64,000 nucleotides of DNA from Blepharisma japonicum (GCA_949751835.1 CATKHK010000051.1:248001-312000), one strand, 5' to 3'. Shown: positions 1 to 10,859, counted from the stretch's first letter. Program-made: numbers and translations. Notes: generated from the sequence alone by a model not told the origin.

Positions 1-1
1 A

Positions 2-766
2 GCAGTCAACGCTCTTATCATGTCTCAATATGCCATAGGGCAAGAAGCTGCAGCAGCAACTGCTCTTAACAAATTCTGGACTAGCTTCACTTACTCTCAA
101 TTTTACAAAGATTGGGTAGGCTGGATTATTACTGGACTTAAATATGAATCAGGCCTCTACGACAGCTCTCCAATGAAAAAGACCTTAACTTCTCTTGCTT
201 CTGGAAGCTTCCAACGATGGCTCGGTGCTGGCTCCACTGATCTTTTATCCGGCTCATACGTTTGGTTTAACTCAACTGGCCAAACCAAAACAGACATGAT
301 TACCGGAGTTTACGCAAGCGCTACCGAATACGGCTTTTTCCCTATTGTTCACTTCAAAAACTTACAACTTGTAACTGGACATATTAAATTCTCAATCGAT
401 ATTTTACACGCTGTCAATTATTGCTATATCACCAAAGGCATTCAAATGGGAAATATCATAGTTGATGCTGTATTGCCAGCAGGAACCAACCTGACAGCTG
501 CTGATACAAGTGAATACAAAACGATTCAAGTCACCGAAAGAACTGCAGAGATAGCCGCTTTTGATTTGTTTATGCAAACTGTAGAAAACGCAAAGGTCAG
601 CTTCCCTGATATCACAATAAGGACTCAGATTTATCCTTCAACTAAGCCACCTACAACTGTTTATCCTTATGATTATACTCCGACTCAGCTTCAGACGTTG
701 TTAGCACTTGGCCAAAAAGATGCAAAGAATGCAGTGGCGGCTCTTTCAAGTCAAGAAAGCGAGTAA
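2..766 (+). CDS. Patatin-like phospholipase homologue, 3' part (5' end outside window)
   Basis: The reading frame is open to the left edge, so the gene is partial; the first Met at 20 is probably internal, because the preceding codons read AVNALI, which fits the residues just after a patatin nucleophile elbow (GxSxG, not in view). Downstream, a Y-D-S-S-P-x-K-K-T-L block and an A-S-A...F-F-P-I block match the patatin fold order. The family would hydrolyse lipid acyl esters in the cytosol or at membranes. Odd point: the block where patatins carry the catalytic Asp in D-G-[GA] reads V-T-G-H here, followed by a normal-looking S-I-D-I-L-H-A-V stretch. The Asp is therefore absent and the protein may be catalytically dead. 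It ends at TAA. The family call is from motif order only. Confidence 0.6.
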   Translation, partial: AVNALIMSQYAIGQEAAAATALNKFWTSFTYSQFYKDWVGWIITGLKYESGLYDSSPMKKTLTSLASGSFQRWLGAGSTDLLSGSYVWFNSTGQTKTDMITGVYASATEYGFFPIVHFKNLQLVTGHIKFSIDILHAVNYCYITKGIQMGNIIVDAVLPAGTNLTAADTSEYKTIQVTERTAEIAAFDLFMQTVENAKVSFPDITIRTQIYPSTKPPTTVYPYDYTPTQLQTLLALGQKDAKNAVAALSSQESE

Positions 767-817
767 TAACTTTAACTCATTTGATTAATCAAATTTAAAA
801 AATATGAAAATCAGATT

Positions 818-1720
818 ATGGAGCCTGCTTCAACTTCAATTAAATTCCTAAGCACTTTAAGCTCTGGAACATTGAGATCTCAAGGCAAAAAACTTGCTCA
901 AAGTGAGTGCATAACGGCACGACAACAAATTCATGATCTTCAGCTTAAAGATGCAATAAGTCGGCAAGAACTGTCTAAGCTCGAAAAAGAAGCTCAAGCA
1001 CTAGAAACTCAACAGGCCGCTATAAAAGAAGAAATCGCAAAAATTGAGCAGAAGCTTAAACAAGAGGACCGACAGCTTCAAGCACAAGAAGAAGATTTGG
1101 CAACTTTTAGAGTAAAAATTGCTAAAAAAAAGAAATCCAAAGACAGCCAAAAAATAATCAACGAAATTGAAACTCTGCGACAGTCAATTCATGAAATGAA
1201 AGAGAGGCATGAAGAAGAAATTGGAATGTATATTGCTTCTCAACAGAAAGTCGGAGAATTAAGCTACGCTTTAGGTAGGAACCCAAAAACAGCTGAAGTT
1301 ATGGACCTAATGAAAGACCTAACCAATATGTATGAAGAACAAATTCAGCATAAAGATTTAGCTATAAATTTTCAAGAAAGACTCAACCAACAAGAAAATC
1401 AGCAAATCAGAAATAAATTAAAGAAAGTGGAAGAAAAATTAAGCCGCATAGAAAATGAAAGAATAACTGATAATAAAAGAATTTTTAAGCTAGAAACTCA
1501 GACAAATATATCAGAAAATGACAATGGGCTTAATATTAAATGCATTGATCAAGATACTGAGATGCAGTCTATAGCGGCAGCTGAAGAAATTATCCAGAAA
1601 CTGAGAGCAAAACTATCAAAAACTCAAGATTTAAGCACTTTCGTAGCAAAACTTGACCATCAAATCAACCGTCATAAAAACAAGATAATCGATATGGGAA
1701 AAAATAATTTAAATAACTAG
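818..1720 (+). CDS. Coiled-coil protein
   Basis: A 300-residue protein rich in Gln, Glu and Lys with long heptad-like stretches from about residue 30 to 225 (for example K-L-E-K-E-A-Q-A-L-E and E-E-I-A-K-I-E-Q-K-L). It has no membrane segment and no recognisable catalytic motif. The start at 818 is the first ATG in this frame; an ATG at 804 is in another frame. It ends in TAG only 10 nt from the end of the convergent kinase gene, so the two transcripts probably overlap or have very short 3' ends. Role unknown; a structural or scaffold part, for example cytoskeletal, is a guess. Confidence 0.75.
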   Translation: MEPASTSIKFLSTLSSGTLRSQGKKLAQSECITARQQIHDLQLKDAISRQELSKLEKEAQALETQQAAIKEEIAKIEQKLKQEDRQLQAQEEDLATFRVKIAKKKKSKDSQKIINEIETLRQSIHEMKERHEEEIGMYIASQQKVGELSYALGRNPKTAEVMDLMKDLTNMYEEQIQHKDLAINFQERLNQQENQQIRNKLKKVEEKLSRIENERITDNKRIFKLETQTNISENDNGLNIKCIDQDTEMQSIAAAEEIIQKLRAKLSKTQDLSTFVAKLDHQINRHKNKIIDMGKNNLNN

Positions 1721-1730
1721 TTACTTTCAA

Positions 1731-3392
1731 TTAAAACACAAAACTCCCTCCATTTGAATTGCGAGCAGATTTTGCATGTAATTCTAAACTACGCTTTTGC
1801 TTATGTACAGGCTTAACTATTTCTGTCTTTTTAGGTGTTATAGAAGCTGCAGGAATCTTAGAAGCCCCATCCACGATTCAAGGATGCCTTAAAGCTTCTT
1901 CAGCCTTAATTCTCGCTGCTGGGTCCCACTCCAAGCACTTTTCAACGAAATCCTGAAATAATGCATCAGTTCCATTCAAAATTTCTTTGAGTTCTCTTGA
2001 GCTTGGAAATCTCCTTCTCCCTCTAGAATTTGTTGTAATTTTAGGGTACCCTGAAGCGTCGAAAAACATTTTTACTCTAGTGCCTTGCTGAAGAACGTTA
2101 TAAGGCGGCATTCCTTTTACTTCCATGATGCACTGAAACTGCTCAACTTCAGACTCCCCAGCAAAGAGAGGGGCGCCTGTATAAAGTTCTACTAAAATGC
2201 AGCCGAAACTCCAAATATCAATTGCAGACGTATATGGGATCCCTAGCATAATTTCAGGCGCCCTATAAAATCTGCTCTGTATATATGTATAAAGCTTTTG
2301 GTTTTCATAACAAGATGACCCAAAATCAATGACTTTTAAGCTTGACTTATTAGAATGCTTAAGCAAAATATTTTCAGGCTTCAAGTCACAATGAATCACC
2401 CCTAATCTATTTGAAACTTTCAAACACTGCAGTATTTGATATGCAAATCTCCTTATCAACGGCAAACTAAGCCCTTGAAAATCATTGCTTTTAAGAAAAT
2501 CATATAAATTTATGCTTAAAAGCTCAAAGGAAATGCACAAATGGTTTCTGAAAACAAAATGGTCCTTTATGTGGACTATATTGTATCGGTCCTGGGTGTC
2601 ATATTCTTTGAGAGATTGTAAGATTTTTACTTCAATAGCACCTTGCTGGTGAAATCTCGTTTTATTTCGGATGATTTTTAAAGCGACAAATTCTCTTATT
2701 TTATGGTCATATGCTTTGAAAACTTGTCCAAACGAGCCTTTGCCAAGCTGCTGGCTTATTTCATATCTATAACAAATATGATCCCCTATCGAAAACTTAT
2801 AGTCCCCTCTTTCATCGTCAAATCCATGATTCGGGCCTACCTCACTATACGATTTTTCTTCATGTTTTCCAATATAATAGATTACATTGTAATCTAAAAT
2901 CTCCCCCTGTTCTCAATCATTTAAATATGATTTAAACTGTTTTAATACAGAAATCCCTGAAAGCGGCAATCTTAATTCAGTTGGAGAGTCTGGGATATTT
3001 TCTTTCATTCTTGTCTGGATATTATTCATAATTTTTGAAATATTGTTGGGGGTTTGGTTAAGTAATTTAGGAGCCAAAATTGAAGAATTTGAAAATATTG
3101 ATTCTTCAGTGGAAGTCAGGGTGTTGTTTTGGCTTGAATTTCTGCTACCTGGGAGTATAGATCTAGACGTAGAATGCTGATTTATTCAGCCATTCGTGGA
3201 GGATAAGAATTTTCCTATTGGAAGTGTTGGGACTACTCTTGAAGATTTAGGTGTTTTTTGAATAATAAGAGAATGGTTTTCTTGAACCAGTTTTGGGGGA
3301 TTAGGAGTAATATCATGCTTTTTAGTTACGCTTGGGATTCTTGATCCTTTTCTTTCGTCGTCAAGCCTCAGTTGAAGCTTATACTTATTCAT
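1731..3392 (-). CDS. DYRK-family dual-specificity protein kinase (class 2, DYRK2-like)
   Basis: 553 residues when UGA is read as Trp (in-frame UGA at 1878, 2916 and 3186). The N-terminal third is Ser/Asn-rich and low complexity. A D-D-E-R-G-D-Y...Y-R-Y-E block precedes the kinase domain, as in class-2 DYRKs. The domain then shows the Gly-rich loop G-K-G-S-F-G, the A-L-K-I-I lysine, H-C-D-L-K-P-E-N (catalytic loop with the DYRK Cys), D-F-G-S-S and the activation-loop Y-T-Y that DYRKs autophosphorylate, followed by S-R-F-Y-R-A-P-E and D-I-W-S-F-G-C. The UGA at 1878 falls in R-H-P-W, where kinases normally have HPW/HPF at the end of the domain; stopping there would cut off a 49-residue basic tail. 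All catalytic residues are present, so activity is expected. Confidence 0.93.
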
Positions 3393-3487
3393 ATTTAAAA
3401 ATGCTGAAAAAGTTAACGATATCTAACTGATATTAATTTTGTCATTTTGAGAAGAAAAGAGATGAGATTAAGAAATTAAATAAAAAT

Positions 3488-4621
3488 TTATGTAGAATTG
3501 CTTATAATTTTGAAAAAATATTCACATTCAAGAATCCCGTCTTCAGGTATGTCGGTACAGTGAACTGCGTTTTGGACCTTGTTTGTACCGAATTGTGATC
3601 TAATCGAATTTGGCCTTAGACGTTTGGCGACTTCTGGGTCTGCTGGGCCACATAGTTCTCTGAAGCTTTCCACTACATTTTCTTGTCTGATTTCCATAAC
3701 TATGCAAGGACCTGATATAAATTCATCTACAAGGGCTCCATATTCTGGTAAAATATCTTTATAAACCTCCAAAAATTCTTCTGCAGTTTTTTTATCAAGC
3801 TTAAACATCTGTAAAGCTGAGATTTCAAAGCCTTCTGAAAGAATTATATCAATAATCTTTCCTGCGTTAATTATAGCATGTGGCTTTATAATGCAGCAAG
3901 CACAGTCGTTAAGCACTGCAGTGTTTCCTTTTAAGCCAAAAAAAAAGCTTGTTTCTGTTATTGCGCTAGAAGGGGAGTCGCTTCCGTGCACAGCGTTATG
4001 GGTTCCTTCAGTTCCAAAAACAGCCCGCAAACTTCGTGGAGCATCAATTCTAGCTGTATTAGGATTTGTGGGGCCTATTAATTCTCGTCATATTGCAACA
4101 GCATTTTCTGAGACCAATTCCATGCCAACTACGACATCACTGGATATGAAATTTATTAGATCATCGAAAAATGGTTTTCCTTGATGTTCAGAGTAGAATT
4201 GAATTGCATCGTTTATTGTAAAGCGGGCCATTTTCATGGCATTTATGCTAAGCCCAGCTTGGATTATAGCATCAATAACTCTGCCTATGTGAGTATAGCA
4301 GTCTGGCTTAATCATTGCGAAAGTTTTACCTCTTTGGGATTCAAAATATGACCTGGTGAAGACGTCAGCATATTCAACTACTTTGAGTTGCCTGGCATAA
4401 ATAGTAACAGTTGAGCCTATAAATAAATCATTTAATGATAAACTAGGATATTGGCACCGCTTTAAGAAAATACGATGATTTTTAATGTCATACTAAGTTT
4501 GCAATACCATTTCAATCGTGTTGTCTGCATAAAAGTAAGTAAGCTGATATTTACGAGTAAGAGAAGCCTGCTGGTCAAAAAAGTCTACTATGAAGACAAA
4601 CTGATCTTCAGGATTTGCCAT
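3488..4621 (-). CDS. NME7: NME7-like protein: DM10 domain plus two nucleoside diphosphate kinase domains
   Basis: Exon 1 is 4508-4621 (38 codons) and exon 2 is 3488-4492, split by a 15-nt phase-0 intron at 4493-4507. The spliced protein has 372 residues, close to the 376 of human NME7. The N-terminus is a DM10 domain; the junction restores I-E-M-Y-D-I-K-N-H-R followed by D-L-F-I-G-S-T-V, which is diagnostic. Two NDK domains follow. The first has I-K-P-D and the active-site His in N-A-V-H-G-S-D; the second has I-K-P-H and N-A-V-H-C-T-D. One UGA (4088) encodes the Trp in A-I-W-R-E-L. NME7 is a ciliary/basal-body protein (gamma-tubulin ring complex partner and doublet-microtubule inner protein), which fits a ciliate. 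Confidence 0.95.
4493..4507 (-). other. 15-nt intron in NME7
   Basis: On the minus strand the sequence is GTATTGCAAACTTAG. It is phase 0 and contains an in-frame TAG at its end. Removing it joins the DM10 halves exactly as in NME7 homologues. Confidence 0.92.
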
Positions 4622-5199
4622 ATAAATATTCAAATTTCTTTAAAAGATATATATGGAGCAATTTTTAATATTTTAAATATTAAAATTCTAAATTGTTTAA
4701 GTAAATATTCCAGCATTTTGTAAGTAATTAATTCACAGCAAGAGTCTTAATTAAACTTCGAACTTTTTTGAAAATAATTTTAAGAGATTCCAATGCGAAA
4801 ATTATAAATTCATTTAATTGTTTATTATAGATTAGTGTATCATTTAAGCTTTCAAAATCATAAATATGATATCTATTTAGTGATAAATATAGATTTTAAT
4901 TATCATTATTTCTTTAATTTATTAATAATGATTCCAATTTTAGGCCTGATTGCTATTTTTAAATTATTTAGCTTAAGCATGAGCATCTTCGAAATTCTAT
5001 AGTGCCTTAGGAGGTATCATGCATTTAAATTACAATCTTCCGTCCTCAGGATTCATCATTAGCTATTAACTAAAAGCTATTAAAATAAAAGATGACTTTC
5101 ATAAAATGAAGATAATTAAACTTTTTCGTGCTAATACAGAATATTTGTAGTATAATTAAATTTAGAAAAAATTAAATAGAAATTTTCAATATATAGAAA
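4622..5199. other. Intergenic spacer between divergent genes
   Basis: AT-rich, 578 bp, between the NME7 start and the start of the Cys-rich gene. It must hold both promoters. I see no conserved ORF, RNA gene or repeat in it. Confidence 0.6.
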
Positions 5200-6411
5200 A
5201 TGGTAGAGAGAATCAGCTTGGACTTAAACTGCTTTCCTTCAGAGTTTGAGGATTGATTTTATCTATCTAGAAAAATCCCAAATCCTATGGTTTCACAGGA
5301 ATATTTTTATCTAGCATGATTTGAGTATTTGATATTTTATTATCCAGAAAGAATCGAAAATACAATAAATATTTTCTGTTCTAAGCAAAACTCCTGAAGC
5401 GATGAAGTTCAATATATTCTCCGCTCTCGAGATTGCAATGAGCTGGATAATTTAAGCTTTAGTCAGGTTTTTCGCAGCTCATTAAGCGATTGAAATTCTT
5501 CGAAAAATAAAACAATATCTCAACAATTTTTAAACTTATCTAAATCTTTTCAGCTTAAAATTATCAAAATCAGGCAAAGTGATGACTTGATGATTTCTGT
5601 TTATGGAAATTCTTTATGGCCCAGCTTGTATTTGTTTTTTGATCGCAAGAAAAACTATTTTATATTATATCCTTTTTGTGATAAAATTCCTTATTTAGAC
5701 AATTGAATTTATAGATTTCCAAATAGAAATCAAAGGATGATAGAATGCATTTGCTTAAAATGAAATTCTAATGCTTGCAAATGCAGTCAATTGATTCGAT
5801 CTCTTTCTGATGGCCTAGCATTCAAAATGAGCTGAGAAGAACACAAGCAAGATTTTCCAAAACCAGAGCCTATAAAGGAACAAAATCAAGAAAAATTGAC
5901 TCATATAACATCAGGAAGTTCTAAGAATATGCAATATAATTTGCCCGCTCACAAAATAGGAATGATAGATTTGCAAGGAAAGCCAAGCAAAATGTATGAA
6001 AATAGAGTTAAAATAAATGAAACCCAAACAAAAAATAAGAGCTCAGAGGGGCGCTTAAACACTGCAAATGAAATGTATCGTAAAAGATGCGAGCATGACG
6101 GAAAATTGTATTTTAATCATTGTGGCTGTGAATTATGCCGAGCTTGTTCCCTTTATACTATTATAAATAGAAAGTGCAAAATCTGTAAAGATATTTATGA
6201 AACAGATGAGAGAAAAGAAAGAGTAAAACTATTTTTTAGCAGAAATTGTATAACAAAATCATCTTGTTTGGTATGTCAAAAATTAAAAACTCCCTCACTT
6301 TTAATATTTCTCTTGCCAAAAGGGTGCTGTGTTTGCAAAAGCACAGTTTGCAAAGATTTCCATTTCCAAAAATGTAATTCTTGCCTATCAAAATTTGAAA
6401 ATGTCAAATAG
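5200..6411 (+). CDS. Cys-rich (RING-like zinc-binding) protein, unrecognised family
   Basis: 403 residues with UGA as Trp; an in-frame TAG lies just upstream of the ATG at 5200, fixing the start. The N-terminal half is hydrophobic/aromatic with no known domain seen. The C-terminal quarter (about residues 300-400) is Cys-rich: C-E-H-D...H-C-G-C-E-L-C...C and K-C-K-I-C, then C-L-V-C, G-C-C-V-C and C-N-S-C, compatible with one or two zinc-binding RING/treble-clef-like folds. An E3-like or other protein-binding role is possible but the Cys/His spacing is not a standard RING. Seven or more UGA codons occur, for example in E-D-W-F-Y and L-K-W-N-S. It ends TAG-TAA. Confidence 0.75.
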
Positions 6412-6617
6412 TAACTATTATAGCAAATTATAGAAGTAATAATGAATTTCAGATTTTACTAAAAATATATAGAATTTTTAAATTAGAAATAAAGCGAATA
6501 AAATATAGATGAAAAATCAGAAATTATAAAATTCAATAAAAGTTTTTGTGTAGGAATAATATACCTCATTATAAATTTAATCACATGGCTAAAGCAAAGA
6601 TATTATCTTATTCAACT

Positions 6618-6785
6618 CTAATACGTTGTTGCAGGAAGAGTAAATTCCCAAAATCTTCAAGCAGAAATGTGTATCCAGTCTTAAACTTAATTATCATCAT
6701 TGAGTAACTTTTTGTTAGCATCTGAGGGGCATTTTGTCTTTTCATATTTTATATAACCTATTTGGCGTTCATACATGGAATTCAT
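6618..6785 (-). pseudogene. Relic of a small protein with two internal UAA codons
   Basis: From the ATG at 6785 the minus strand reads a well-formed protein start (M-N-S-M-Y-E-R-Q-I-G-Y-I-K-Y-E), then N-stop-V-stop-D-W, then a Trp-rich end using UGA as Trp (D-W-I-H-I-S-A-W-R-F-W-E-F). The frame also stays open upstream of the ATG to about 6836. The coding look on both sides of the two UAA codons suggests a decayed gene. Frameshift-free stop gain, readthrough or an unusual splice are alternatives. Protein not recognised. Confidence 0.4.
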
Positions 6786-6862
6786 TTTTTGGTCTTTTTT
6801 GATAAAGAGTATACTTGCTGCAAAAGAATCAGATTTTATGCTGACTTAATTAATTAGTAAAT

Positions 6863-7498
6863 ATGGAGAGCAGTAAGCTAATGAAGGAGCAGAAGAAATT
6901 CCAAATTCCTGATAAGTTTACCAAACTATTCCTATTGTATAAAATTTTCATGAATCTCCTTAATTTATCATTTGTATTTTCTATTCAGACTATTGCTGTA
7001 ATAGTTGTTTTGGTTATAGATGAAGGTAGTTCATGTGATCAGCCTATAGGGTAAGCTTTATACAGATTATGGCTGGAAATCTGAGTAGATGCGAACGGTT
7101 GCCTTATGATACTTTACATGCTCTCTCAATGAAATGTAATAAATGAATGTATTCGAAAATTGATATATAATTTTTTTTTCATACCTGTAGGACTTTTTTG
7201 TTTTGTGTGGTATATCGTTGGAAGCGTATGAGAATTTCAAAGTGATAATTGTTATGATGAATTTTTGAGTGGATGGGTTTTGACATTACTGATATTGATT
7301 TCTTTTTATGCAGCTCTGGGTTTAGTTTGTTGTAGTGTATGCTGATTATCTGCATATACAAGCAATCAAAAAGGAGACCAATTATTGGATAAAGATTATA
7401 AAAAGCAAAAAGGAGGTGCGCAGGAAGCGTTATTTAAAGAAAGAAATGAGGTTGCAGTTAAGCAAAGAACGGAATCTGAATGAAGAGGGAGGAATTAA
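6863..7498 (+). CDS. Four-helix membrane protein, paralogue 1 (TMEM272-like?)
   Basis: Exons 6863-7050 and 7066-7498 give 206 residues. There are four hydrophobic segments: about residues 20-45 (F-L-L-Y-K-I-F...V-L-V-I), 62-82, 90-112 ending in Y-I-V-G-S-V-W-E-F, and 125-150 with C-C-S-V-C. An extracytosolic loop begins S-S-C-D-Q-P-I. The charged C-terminus is short. The pattern of a Cys-x-x-P loop, an Asn/Phe-rich third helix and W-x-I-V-G-S-V-W recalls eukaryotic TMEM272-like proteins, a weak match from memory. It is the most divergent of the four copies; its upstream region is not part of the shared repeat. Function unknown. Confidence 0.8.
7051..7065 (+). other. 15-nt intron, membrane-protein paralogue 1
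   Basis: GTAAGCTTTATACAG, phase 2, same position as in the three neighbouring paralogues. If retained it gives an in-frame UAA. Confidence 0.9.
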
Positions 7499-7620
7499 AT
7501 AGGTAAAAAACTATTATCTTATAGAATTTAAGAATAAAACTATAAAATTATATCTATGCTCAAATTCTGAATTAAAAAACTTAATAAAATCAATTTTAAA
7601 AATAAAACTTAAAAAAGTTA

Positions 7621-7968
7621 AATAAATAAAAGCATTTTTAAAATCGAGGATTAGCTTTCAACTGTTTTGCATAAGAAAATTAAACGATTAGATAATTTAT
7701 AGCTTAGAAAGTTTAATGCGATTCTAGTTATCTAGCATCAAAAACATTCTAAGAAGAAGTTTGAGTTCGTAATATAAAAATGAGATAATTTAATAAGGCA
7801 TTCCAAGATTTTCAAGTCAATTTAAACATTTAAAATTTTATTTTGACAGTTTACCAAAAACTAGGCTAAGCTTTCTCATTCAAGCTATCAAAATAGTATT
7901 TTTATTTTCACAGAATATTTATTCATAAAACCAACATATTTAATTAGATTCGTTTCAAATTATAAAAT
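7621..7968 (+). repeat. Upstream repeat unit A of the membrane-protein cluster
   Basis: About 350 bp ending at the ATG of paralogue 2. It shares blocks in the same order with 8761-9108 and 11064-11419: an AAAATCGAGG-like block, GTTTAATGCGATTCTA and GGCTAAGCTT...ATCAAAATAG. It shows that the promoter region was duplicated with the gene. Confidence 0.75.
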
Positions 7969-8628
7969 ATGGAAGACAAGAAATCAGAATACGAGCTGAA
8001 AAGAGCCAAAACTAAAGACAAGCTTAGCAAATCGTCTTTACTTTTAAACATTGTTTTCACCTTGATAGCCAACTTGTCGCTTGTATTTTTTATTCAGATA
8101 GTTGCAATTGCAATCGTTTTAGGAGTTGATGATGGCTCTTGTGATAAACCTATTAGGTAGTTTCTAAATAGACAATGACTCATTGTATGGGCAGTTGTTA
8201 ATGGCTTTCTTATTATAGTTTACACTTTATCCCAAATAAAGAAAATTAATGAAAAGGTCCGAAGATTTCTCTTTAGTTATATTTTTATGTGTGGAGGACT
8301 TTTTAACTTTGCATGAATGATCGTTGGGAGTGTATGGGAGTTTAAAAGCGACGACTGCTATGATGAATTTTATAATGGGTGGGCTTTAACTTTGACAATA
8401 TTAATTATTTACTACGTGATGATTGGCTTAGTTTGTTGCATTGGATGCTGCTGTTGTATATGTGCAGGAAGATTAATGGTTGGGATGAGAAAAATTAGTA
8501 AAGAAGAGAGAGAAGAATTGGAAAATTGTGTAAATCAGCTTCAAAATGCAGAACTCGAAGTCCAATTTAAAGCTCAGGCTGAAACTATCAAAGAAAAAGG
8601 ACAAGAAGTGGAAGAAATCTTAGGTTAA
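7969..8628 (+). CDS. Four-helix membrane protein, paralogue 2
   Basis: Exons 7969-8156 and 8172-8628 give 214 residues. The N-terminus M-E-D-K-K-S-E-Y-E-L-K-R-A-K is basic and conserved in paralogues 2-4. Helices lie at about 24-50, 65-82, 93-118 (ending M-I-V-G-S-V-W-E-F) and 130-155, the last running into a Cys cluster (C-C-I-G-C-C-C-C-I-C) that could be palmitoylated. The C-terminal ~45 residues are Glu/Lys/Gln-rich and probably helical. UGA encodes Trp in R-Q-W-L-I and F-A-W-M-I. It is a close sister of the genes at 9109 and 11420. Confidence 0.85.
8157..8171 (+). other. 15-nt intron, membrane-protein paralogue 2
   Basis: GTAGTTTCTAAATAG, phase 2. Retention would end the protein at once with UAG. 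Confidence 0.92.
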
Positions 8629-8760
8629 GAATAGTAGGTATCACTCTATGATTGAAATTTTTAGTGTAAGTAAAATGTTAAGCTTAATATCAAATACTAC
8701 TCCCTCCATTTATTAGTAATATCTAATAAGAATATTTATATAAAGATATTAATTCCCTTA

Positions 8761-9108
8761 TTAAAGTAAAATGCATAAATGCACTTGTAAAATCGAGGAG
8801 TTGGCTTGCCACTATTTTGCATAAGAAAATCCAAAAGTCTGATAGCTTATAGCCCAGAGTAAGTTTAATACGATTCTATTTATACTTAGTATCAAAAGAT
8901 TTCCAAGAGAATTATCAATTAGTATTATAATTATATAGCCCAATATTTTCAAATGAATTTTATTTTAGAAATTTTATTTTTTCTATTTAGGCTAAGCTTC
9001 TTATTTAAGCAATCAAAATAGCATTTTTCTTTGCACAGCTTAATTATCATAGAAATAAGTATTAATATTCCAATATATTTTATGAGTTTATTTCAGTATA
9101 ATTAAAAT
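8761..9108 (+). repeat. Upstream repeat unit B of the membrane-protein cluster
   Basis: Directly abuts the ATG of paralogue 3 and aligns block by block with units A and C, with many substitutions and small indels. Confidence 0.75.
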
Positions 9109-9798
9109 ATGGAAGATAATAAAGCAGAATTTGAGCTGAAAAGAGCCAAAACTAAAGAAAAGATTAGCAAATCGTCTTCCGTTTTAGAAATTGTTTACAC
9201 CTTAATACTCAATTTTGCGTTCGTATTTTTCATTCAGATATTTGCAATTGCAATCGTTATAGGAAGTGAAGATAACTCTTGTGATAAACCTATTAGGTAA
9301 TTTCTAAATAGACAATGACTCATTGTATATGCAGTTGTTAATGGCTTTCTTATTATAATTTATTCTTTATCCAAAATAAAGAAAATTAATGAAAAAGTCC
9401 GAAAATTCCTGTTTAGTTATATTTTCATAGGTGGAGGACTTTTTAACTTTGCGTGAATGATTGTTGGGAGTGTATGGGAGTTTAAAAGTGATGACTGCTA
9501 TGATGATTTTTATAAAGGCTGGGCTTTAACTTTGGCAATACTAATTATTGACTATGTGATTATTGGCTTAGTTTGCTGCATTGGATGCTGCTGTTGTATA
9601 TTAATAATTGAGATGAGAAAATTAGATAAAGAAGATATGGAAGAAAACGAAAAAGAATTGGAAAATTGTGTAAATGAGCTTAAAAATACTGAACCCGAAG
9701 CTCAATCTAAAGCTCAGGCTGAAACCAACGAAGAAAAAGGTAAAGTAGAAGAAGAAGAGGAAGAAGGAGAAGGAGAAGGAGAAAAAAACCAAGTTTAA
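9109..9798 (+). CDS. Four-helix membrane protein, paralogue 3
   Basis: Exons 9109-9296 and 9312-9798 give 224 residues. Same layout as paralogue 2, but the Cys cluster after helix 4 runs into I-L-I-I-E-M instead of a Gly-rich turn, and the C-terminal tail is longer and very acidic, ending in repeated Glu and Gly-Glu pairs (purine-rich GAA/GGA repeats at about 9735-9785), likely extended by codon slippage. The tail is presumably cytosolic. Confidence 0.85.
9297..9311 (+). other. 15-nt intron, membrane-protein paralogue 3
   Basis: GTAATTTCTAAATAG, phase 2; differs from the paralogue-2 intron at one base. Carries an in-frame UAA. Confidence 0.92.
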
Positions 9799-10859
9799 AA
9801 ATAATAGGCATCACTTAATTAATATCTATGATTGAAATATTTAGTGTAAGTAAAAACATAAGCTTAATATAAAATACTGAGAAGGCTGATACTTGCATTT
9901 TCCCCCAGAAATTTCTATATTTGCATCATAAATAAAAATTTTAAAATTTGGTTGGATAAAAGAAATCTTTATTAACTTTACAAAAAATGCTTTATTTTAG
10001 CTTCAATTTATTACTTAATAGTAGCATATCAATTAGCTTATTTTTACCAAAATAATATGAAAATCAAGCTTTCTCAACCTTAGAAAAAGGATCAAGAAAA
10101 TAATTTTCAAATATAGAAAAAATAATAATTCTTCTATTGCATGAATATTGAATTTTTACCTATGTGTGATCATATTTAAAAAACTATACCATATTTTTAC
10201 GTGCCTACAAATAAGGTATATATTAATATTCTAAATATAAATAGTGCATCAAATTCAAGTGAATTTACTCAAACTGTTCTCAAATAATTATCTTTTATCT
10301 TATTAATGCAGCTATTCTTGATTTGCCTTGATCAAAAAATTTAGCAAAGCTGATGCTAAAAGCATCAGTTGAATCTAATAATGTGATAATGCATGAAAAT
10401 TCTCAATACCCTTGTGTTATATGTTTACAAACGATGGAAATAATTTTCTATACATTATACTACTCTCAGCCGCTTCATCAGGGTTCCTGCAAAGAGATTG
10501 TTATAGTTTGTCTTAATTGCCAAACCTAAGATTTTAATTTACTGCTTAAACAATTTAATATGGAAAGAAAAAATTAGCTTTTTATCATTAGAGAAAAATT
10601 TTAGCTTATGAAGTTCAAATTAAGTTTTTTGTTTGTTTGCAAGTTCATTGAATTAGGTTTCTAAACAAATAAATGGATTTTAATTCATGCTATATTATAT
10701 ACATAAATTGATTTCAGTTCTAAAATGCAAGTATAAACCTTCTCAGCAAAACTTGAATAAAATGAAAAGTTTCAATTATAAATCCAAAAACTATTTGAAA
10801 CGGTGCTGACATAATAAAAATTGATAGACATCATCTATAAGATATCGGCAAAGATTTAG
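9799..10859. other. AT-rich spacer inside the membrane-protein cluster
   Basis: Little recognisable sequence apart from the small Cys-containing ORF at 10353-10529. No RNA gene seen. Confidence 0.5.
10353..10529 (+). CDS. Possible small Cys-rich ORF
   Basis: 58 residues from an ATG. It contains C-V-I-C, then H-Q-G-S-C and C-L-N-C, a C-x2-C...H-x3-C...C-x2-C spacing that could bind zinc. The frame is open upstream to about 10245 (with a UGA read as Trp), so this may be the end of a decayed or spliced gene instead of a complete one. No homologue recognised; short length makes this weak. Confidence 0.25.
   Translation: MLKASVESNNVIMHENSQYPCVICLQTMEIIFYTLYYSQPLHQGSCKEIVIVCLNCQT

Noticed and set aside
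1759-1956. 65-codon plus-strand ORF over the kinase C-terminus
   Set aside because: Begins at a non-ATG codon and is antisense to the DYRK tail.
4475-4723. 82-codon plus-strand ORF
   Set aside because: It lies antisense to NME7 exon 1 and its intron, and is A/T-biased without conserved features.
6585-6707. 40-codon plus-strand ORF
   Set aside because: Antisense to the better coding-like minus-strand relic at 6618-6785.
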